64,000 nucleotides of DNA from the NCBI GenBank assembly GCA_023634235.1, contig JAMKCF010000008.1, positions 19,869,000 through 19,932,999 of the forward strand, in the 5' to 3' direction. The notes beneath the pieces are model-generated. The model was not told the origin of the DNA. It saw nothing but the letters and a program-made list of their open reading frames with translations, and searched no databases. This document shows positions 57,261 through 64,000 of the stretch, piece after piece. Origin of the DNA: Pisaster brevispinus. Its lineage: Eukaryota; Echinodermata; Asteroidea; Forcipulatida; Asteriidae. A program made the position numbers and the translations under genes. Positions within the stretch are counted from its first letter, which is position 1. Each line of letters opens with the position of its first letter.

Positions 57261-57624
57261 AGGTGTTCGGCCAACAGCCGAAAACCTCTTGTTTTTGTTC
57301 GGTTTTTTTTTTTTTAGGTGTTCGGCTAACAGCCGAACAACTATTGTTACTGTTATGTTTTTATTTTTATTTTTAGGTGTTCGGCTAACAGCCGAACAAC
57401 TATTGTTATTGTTATTAGGTGTTCGGCTAACAGCCGAACAACTATTGTTATTGTTATGTTTTTAGGTTTTTTTAGGTTTTTTTAGGTGTTCGGCTAACAG
57501 CCGAACAACTATTGTTATTGTTCTGGTTTTTTTGTTTTTTTAGGTGTTCGGCAAACAGCCGAACACCTATTGTTATTGTTATGTTTTTTGTTTTTAGGTG
57601 TTCGGGCATTCCGCCCGAAAACCT
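57261..57624. repeat. Seven-unit array of inverted repeats (AGGTGTTCGGCT...AGCCGAACACCT)
   Basis: Units start at 57261, 57316, 57375, 57417, 57484, 57542 and 57596. Each is a 27-29 base inverted repeat with a 3-5 base loop, followed by CTATTGTTATTGTT and a T-rich spacer of variable length. The last unit reads TTCGGGC...GCCCGAA for TTCGGCT...AGCCGAA, so both arms changed together. No coding potential. Confidence 0.9.
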
Positions 57625-57639
57625 ATTGTTATTGTACTG

Positions 57640-58670
57640 TTTATTTTTCCTCGTCTTCTTCTTTCCCACTGAACCTTCTCTCGCAACTTTCGCAAAAAGT
57701 AAGGGTCGTAAAGACTTGAAACTTGGCATGCACTTAGACTTTGGTGTCTAGACGGAACAGAATCTTTTTTGGGTTGATGACGTCATCGATTACGTCATTA
57801 CGTTTAAAAAACGTCTAATAAATTGAAAAATTCATATCTTGAGAACTCAAGTTGCCACATACAAGATCTTTGTTGCATATAAAAGGTCTTGAAATGTTTT
57901 ACATTTGGAATGCACATTGTGACCTCATTTGACCTTCACTTCCGGTCGAAACCGGAAGTTAAAGTAAAAATTATGTTATTTGGGGCTCTGGAGCCTAGGT
58001 GAAATAAAATATGATCAAACTTTCAATGCATAATATTTTGTTTAGCTCATGAGCATCCTAGAAATATGATATATGACGTCATAGCTACGTCACAACGAAA
58101 AACGTAGACGAGGTCGAATTTTTTATTATTTTGCTATCTCCAAAATTAAAGCTTGTACGGACTTGAAACTTACTATATACCTAGATCACAGTGTGTACAT
58201 AACAAAATAATCATCGATGACGTAGTTACATCAAATTGAAGTTTTATATTAAAATAATCATATCTCAATAACCATATTTGCTACATACATGATCTTTGCA
58301 CCATTTAAAAGCTTTTGAAGTATTAAACAAATCTTACACAAAGTGTGACCCCATTTGACCTTTACTTCCGGTCGAAACCGGAAGTTCAAAATTCAGATTT
58401 CAAACGTTTTTTTCTCATAAACCAAGAAGGGTTTTGTCTTGAAACTTACTATGTATATAGATCGTAGTATGTATATGACACCCAAATTGTTTCGGTTTGA
58501 TGACGTCATCGATGACGTCATAAAAATAAATCAACGTTTAATATTTAAAAAAAATTATAATCGGAGAACCATAAATGCTACATGAAAGGTACTTGCACCA
58601 TAAAAAAAGCTCCGGCCGAATTATACAAATCACATTCAAAGAGTGACCCCATTAGACCTGAGATAGATTT
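57640..58670. repeat. Diverged repeat units, block 1 (TGACGTCA and ACTTCCGGT palindromes)
   Basis: Three related units of 250-400 bp start near GTAAGGGTCGTAAAGACTTG, AAAGCTTGTACGGACTTG and GGGTTTTGTCTTGAAACTTAC. Each then has a CGATGACGT.A region, a TCATATCT...AACCA-type segment, a GTGACC.CATTTGACCTT segment and, in two of three, the palindrome ACTTCCGGTCGAAACCGGAAGT (57938-57959 and 58364-58385). Confidence 0.75.
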
Positions 58671-59990
58671 CTAAGTGAAATTGGCCATTCAAATATTAAA
58701 ATCTCGATCCAATACCTAACGCGGCATGTGGCATACAACTCGCGACTGATTCCAGTGCAACGGAGTGCTAGCCTTATGTCAAGAGGCTTGTTGCCTGAAA
58801 TTTAAAGCAGCAAAAAACAGGCCAACGTAACAACAGTTGCCACAAGCTGTGCTGTGTTTACTCCAGTACCACGTGGCCTTCACTAAAGGCTAGAAGTATG
58901 GCATGATTTCTGTGCACGTTTGGACATGTCACAGTTCATCGAACTTTTAACGAAAGCTTATCAATGGCGCAACGCTACTGAAATGAATTCCTCTCAACCT
59001 GTGCTATATTCGGCGTCAAATTGTTTCCCTTTTCGCCCTTCTGATGGCTTAACGGTGATATGGAATTGAAGACGAAGTTTCACTGAGATGTTCACCAGCT
59101 TCATTGATTGGTATGACATTTATTATATGAGAAAATGCAGGCAGAAAAGGACCAACATTGATAATGTTTTGATCACACACCGAGATTGCACGGACACGTC
59201 CGGACGTGACATCAGCTGGTCAAGGGGGTTGCAGACCGGCACTCAGGGCAGTGTTTTTCGGTGCGACACGGTGAATAAAACGGTAAGCTTCGTTTCAACA
59301 TCGTCGCTTTTCAGTCAGAATGATCGTGTGTTCCGTATGTAATGCACAGTTATGTTAATAAAGATTATCCTTAAATTATCAAGTAGTGAGGGTTTTAAAA
59401 CTAAGGAATGTTTAGTATGATCATTGAGGGGGTAGAATTGGGCATTTTTGTATGATTGCTGACTCTGTTATGGTTAGATTTGACACAAAGTGTTCCGCCA
59501 ACTACGTATTGTAGCATAAATATTTCACAACCCTTCGATGAAAGGTTTTCATTCATAAGTTGTTCACTTCTAAAACAGTATGCGCACCTTCTACTTGTTA
59601 CCATCCAATCTTGAAATGTTTTATGTCTTGAATTTTGTTTATTTTACCAGTTTCATCTTGATTTGCTATCAACTGGTAGTAGGCCCTACAGTGATCATGA
59701 AACATATTGAACAGAGTCTGATGGCAGGATAAGAGTCTGATGCCTGGGAAGGAGTGGAACACAGAAACTGGACATGCAGCTTTCAATATGAGCCATCTTC
59801 AGCCTTCATGCTTCTGTTAGTTGTCTTCTAAGATTCTTCCTCAATAAAACCATGCTAATGGAGAGTCCGAAATCATCCACTTGTGTGCTTCTTTGATCTG
59901 TAACTTTTCCAAGAGGTAAATTTACAGTAATTTATTCAAAGTTCAAAATTTCACAAAGTTATTTTGCACGGTCAAACGTTTCCAAAGGAA
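58671..59990. other. Unique-looking sequence between repeat blocks
   Basis: No gene is supported. An 84-codon open frame (59088-59342) is unrecognised and lacks splice or family support. Confidence 0.4.
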
Positions 59991-60290
59991 TTGAAATAAA
60001 ACTGCTGGCTGAACAAAAGTAAAGCTTGTATAAACTTGAAGCTTGTCATGAAGATCAAGCTTGGTGGGTAGACAAAGCCGCAACCTTTTGGGAATGGTGA
60101 CGTCATTGATGACGTAATTACGTTAAATAAACGTTAAATAATACAAAAAATCATACCTTGAGAACCGAAAATGCTACGTACAAGATACTTGCATAACATA
60201 ACAGCTTTTGTAATGATTTACAAATGTTGTGCAAAACGTGACCTTATTTGACCTTTACTTCCGGTTGAAACTGGAAGTTGAAAATTTCAA
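59990..60290. repeat. Diverged repeat unit, block 2
   Basis: Same order as block 1: AGTAAAGCTTGTATAAACTTG, TGACGTCATTGATGACGTAA at 60098, CATACCTTGAGAACC, GACCTTATTTGACCTTTAC and the imperfect palindrome at 60257-60278. Confidence 0.7.
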
Positions 60291-61400
60291 AAATTTATAT
60301 CTCAAGAACTTCTGTTTTTTCTCAAATATTTAAATGCTAGTTTGAAGCTCGTTTACCCTGCTCCATTTTTTGCACAGATATGGCACCAGTTTGACCTTGT
60401 CCTCTGGTCATAAAAGTGCGCGTAAAGAAAAGTCCATGTGGCTGTACATAACGTGCATAATACGATGTAGAGGGTGTGTACACGTGGCTCTGATGCTCTG
60501 CGCAGGCGGAGCATCGGGCTGTATGCACCATTCCGTTTTCAACGCTATCAATGTTCGAATGGTACCAATGTTGTGTGCGACGGCGTCCTTTTGTTACTAA
60601 TACTTGCTTGCGCTTTTACAAAGGTTTATGAAATGGAGAATGGATGTTAGTACGTTCCGTGCAAACCTGCAACGTCACTGATTATTATTATTTAATAGGT
60701 CCGATTGTGTAACGTTACTTTTGACACTCAATCCCGCTAGGATCAAACTCTCACTAAAATCATTTGGCTTAAATCGTGTGAACGGCCATCAACAAAGAGG
60801 TTGTTCACAATGTTCTTCCTTTTAAAGCTTTTGTTTACTTACATGGAACTGTGGACACATCGAGGGATCCACTAATATTACACTTATTTAAAACTAAGCT
60901 AGGAAATATTCAATGAGTACATTTAGAATATGGAGGTTCCCCACTATTTCGTTTTATCAGCACGCCGCCGTAAAAACACTTGAGCTAACCATAGAGCTAT
61001 GAACTATAATGAGTTTATTCCAGTAGCTGAGTTCCACATGAAATGACTCAGGTGAACAAATCACATACAACAGAAAGGCTTCACATAGCAAACTTGGGAA
61101 TAACAATGATCAAAATACGTAAATTGGTATTTTAATGACATCACATAATTTTAAAGCCATTCGACGAAAGCCATTCGTCTTTGACAACATTTGACCAAAT
61201 CGGAAGTTGAAGTTTCAAATTTGAAAAAGTTGTAAACGAGGATTAACAAAAGCTACAATATTTGCATCTACTTTCAAAGCACGAGGAAAGCAAAAACTTG
61301 TACACAGAGTTTACCTTCTTTTGAATTACGTCATCAATTTACGTGGAGGTCCATGGTTCAACCGAACACCGTGAGTTTGTTCACAAACTCTATTTCTAGT
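60291..61400. other. Sequence between repeat blocks, no gene seen
   Basis: Contains a fragment near 61.2 kb (TTTGACCAAATCGGAAGTTGAAG) and GTTCAACCGAACACC at 61.35 kb that echo the neighbouring repeats. No gene. Confidence 0.4.
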
Positions 61401-63053
61401 TTTTTCCTCGCGTTCTTCTTTCCCTCTGAACCTTCTCCAGCAATTTTAAACAAAAGTAAAGCTTATACAAACTTAAAACTTACTGAGTACATAGGCAATA
61501 GTGAGTAAATGAAACCACCACTTTTTTGGAACGATGACGACATTGATGACGTCTTGACAAGGTTTTTAATGTTGAAAACTGACCATTTGCTATGTGCTGT
61601 ATCTTCGTGAATTTGAAAGCTATGAAACTCAAAATTGGGCATCTGATAGATCAAGATTGGGGAAACATTTGAAAAGTTTACGCCATAATCGTATGACCTT
61701 CACTTCCGGTCTTAACGGAAGGTCAAAGTCTGCCTTTGTGTTTTTTCGTAAAAAAATTCAAATTTTTGTCATAACTCAAAATTGAAATTGATTTGAACAT
61801 TGAAACTCATAAGGCAATTGAACATTATCATCAAGAGGCCACAAATATGATGATGTGATGATGACGTCATACGGTATGGAATAACATTAAATCAAAGTTT
61901 AATATTTGTAAAAAATCATAACTCATGAACCACATGTTGGATTTTTACAATCTACACAACATCGGATTGGTCGTCAAAAGGTCAACAAATGCTACACACA
62001 ACATGACCCCGTTTGACCTTGACTTCCGGTTCAAACAGGAAGTTGAAAGTTTGAAAAATTCATATCTCAAAAACTACGTAATATTTTAACGTAAATTTTG
62101 CATCAGATTATAGATGAGTTATCCTGCCGACACTTTTGCACAGAGATAATAACATTTTAACCTTTGCATTTGGTTCAAACTTGACGTCAAAGCCCATGTG
62201 TCTGTTGAACGACCTTGTACGACAACACACGGTAGTGTAGTCCTACACGTAAATACAATGTATGTCAAACCTGTACCAGCCACGCACGTGTACGATGCAC
62301 GTGTACGATGCACGTGTAGTCTCGCTACACGTCCATACAGCCACATGTACATTGCGCGCGTGGTTTAAGTTAACATGTCTGTATTGAAACTGTAAAGCCA
62401 CATATAGGAATACTTTTGGCGTCGCTCGCTATTTCATTGTATATTGCACATCCAAATAATGGTAGTCCGTGTAATATTTGAAAAATTCAAATCTCCTTAA
62501 CCACACAATGGATTGTTACAATCCATACGTCGTCTGAACGGTATTGATAAATTAAACACGCGGTACATAAATTCTGACCGTTGGACCTTAACTTCCGGTT
62601 CAAACCGGAAGTTGAAACTTAATGTTTCAAGAAATCCTAACTTCTGAACCACACATTGGATTTTTACAATCTATGCATCATTTGGAAGGTAGATAACAAG
62701 TGAAGAAACGATACACAAAATGTTATGCCCTTCGACCTTGACTTCCGGTTCAAACCGGAAGATGAATTTAATAATTAACAAATTAATAACTCCTCAACCA
62801 CTCATTGTATTTGTATTAAGTAAACGTCATTAGAAAGAGCTCCTAAGACTTAACAAACGAGATACAGTGTGTCCTCATTCAACACTGACTTCCGGTTCAA
62901 ACCTGACCCCAACATGACCCCATTTGAACTATACAAAACAACACATTGTATAAAAATTCATCTTTTTATGTTCAATGTTTTTGAACTACGTCATCATGTA
63001 ACGTTCCACCGAACACCGTATTTTTGTAATAAACAAAAATTCTATGTCTAGTT

Positions 63054-63086
<33 letters not shown>

Positions 63087-63400
63087 CCCGTCGAGTTTCC
63101 GCAAACAAAGGCATACTTCCGAAGCTTGTATGAACTTGAAACTTTACACATAGTTAGATATTCATTGGGAGATGAAACCGCTCCAATTACGTCATGATGA
63201 CGTCATCAGGTGTTGAGTTACGTTAAATCAAAGTTTAATATTTGAAAAAATCATAACTCCAAAACTACACAATGGATTTTCACAATCTATACATCATCGG
63301 ATAGACCTGTTATGACTCTAAAAACGATTCACAGAGTTTGACCTCGTTTGACCCTGACTTCGGTTTAAACCGGAAGTTGAATATTTTAAAAATTCATATC
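61400..63400. repeat. Diverged repeat units, block 3, most compact
   Basis: At least five units follow one another, with ACTTCCGGT-type palindromes near 61702, 62022, 62591, 62741 and 63355 and a half site near 62885. TGACGTCA octamers stand at 61862 and 63198. A (TTC)n run lies at 63059-63087. A short array of GCACGTGTACGAT-like units lies at 62286-62320. Confidence 0.75.
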
Positions 63401-63465
63401 TCAAAAACTACCGATCATTTCATCACAATATTTACATCAGATTGTAGTTATGTGATCCTTCCGAA

Positions 63466-63850
63466 ACTTTTGCACAGAAATGACGCCAATATGACCTTAA
63501 CTTCTGGTCCTAAATGGGTGATTACAGCCAACGTTAGTATTAACGCGCATTTAATCTTTGTACATAGAAAAGCGCTGTAGCCAACTGTTAAGCACCATGA
63601 ATCATAAGGTTCAAAGTCCACGAAGCCTGTGTGTGCAACACGAAGCATGTGTGTACAGTCCCACGTAATGGAAACTCATTACTTTTGCACACATATGATA
63701 CCATTATGACCATAACTTCTTTTCCTAAACGGGCGTTACAGACAACGTTGGTATTAACCCACGTAAGGAAAACCGCTGCAGCTGGCTGTTCGGCTGCATT
63801 ATTCATAAGGTTCAAAGTCCACAAAGCCTGTGCGCATAGTCCCACATAAC
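63466..63850. repeat. Imperfect tandem duplication of about 200 bp
   Basis: ACTTTTGCACA (63466 and 63681), ATTACAG.CAACGTT and CATAAGGTTCAAAGTCCAC (copies about 201 bases apart, near 63.60 and 63.80 kb) recur in the same order, with substitutions and small indels between the copies. Confidence 0.7.
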
Positions 63851-64000
63851 GGAAACGTAAGCAGTACATGTACATTCCGCAAGCATGATGGCGCAATATC
63901 AAATAACTGTTCATGCTTTTATCCCGCTCTGGGACATTAATATTGGCTCGCTCTGTGATATACGTCATTTAATATTTTAATCTTTGAAATTTCGTATGAA

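Noticed and set aside
57261..57624. CRISPR-like array
   Set aside because: The units are regularly repeated and palindromic, but the intervals are low-complexity T-rich sequence of variable length, the DNA is from an animal, and there are no cas genes.

Overview
The window is nuclear DNA of an invertebrate animal. It is AT-rich and intron-containing, with GT-AG splice sites and many microsatellites, foldback elements, a tRNA-derived SINE and a LINE fragment. The repeat style (short elements with termini like CGATTTCACAAA, a deuterostome-type SINE body) and the gene content fit an echinoderm, perhaps a sea star. That assignment is inference from pattern memory, not a database match.

Region 1 (about 0.2-33.8 kb) is a large head-to-head inverted duplication. 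Each arm is about 10.5 kb and carries one homologue of ZNFX1, an NFX1-type zinc finger and SF1 (UPF1-like) RNA helicase protein of antiviral RNA sensing and small-RNA biology. Copy A (minus strand, coding span 10317-2950) is complete except for one in-frame TAG at 7894-7896, where copy B has a Trp codon, just before the helicase Walker A motif. Copy B (plus strand, 23546-31192) is open throughout and encodes about 2274 residues. Both share the same gene model: a non-coding 5' exon not located here, a short first coding exon, one intron and one giant exon. The copies have each gained a different zinc-finger module. Duplicated flanks extend past both ends of the genes. The 12.5 kb spacer (10.6-23.1 kb) is unique and should hold the divergent promoters. 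It also contains several foldback or TIR elements and tRNA-like sequences.

Region 2 (33.8-45.2 kb) is gene-poor. It holds a minus-strand non-LTR retrotransposon (ORF1 plus reverse transcriptase, endonuclease missing) at 38.1-40.7 kb and the second copy of a 165-bp repeat also present at 21.5 kb.

Region 3 (45.2-51.7 kb) is a complete seven-exon minus-strand gene for a secreted astacin-family zinc metallopeptidase with a C-terminal ShKT domain (307 residues, assembled from phase-consistent exons). It lacks the usual Met-turn tyrosine and one of the usual disulfide pairs. A SINE lies in its first intron and a G-rich minisatellite in its last.

Region 4 (51.7-64 kb) has no recognisable gene. It contains a 1.96-kb TIR element, a 0.41-kb foldback element, a seven-unit array of inverted repeats (57.26-57.62 kb), and about 6 kb of diverged repeat units that alternate TGACGTCA palindromes with ACTTCCGGT/ACCGGAAGT palindromes.
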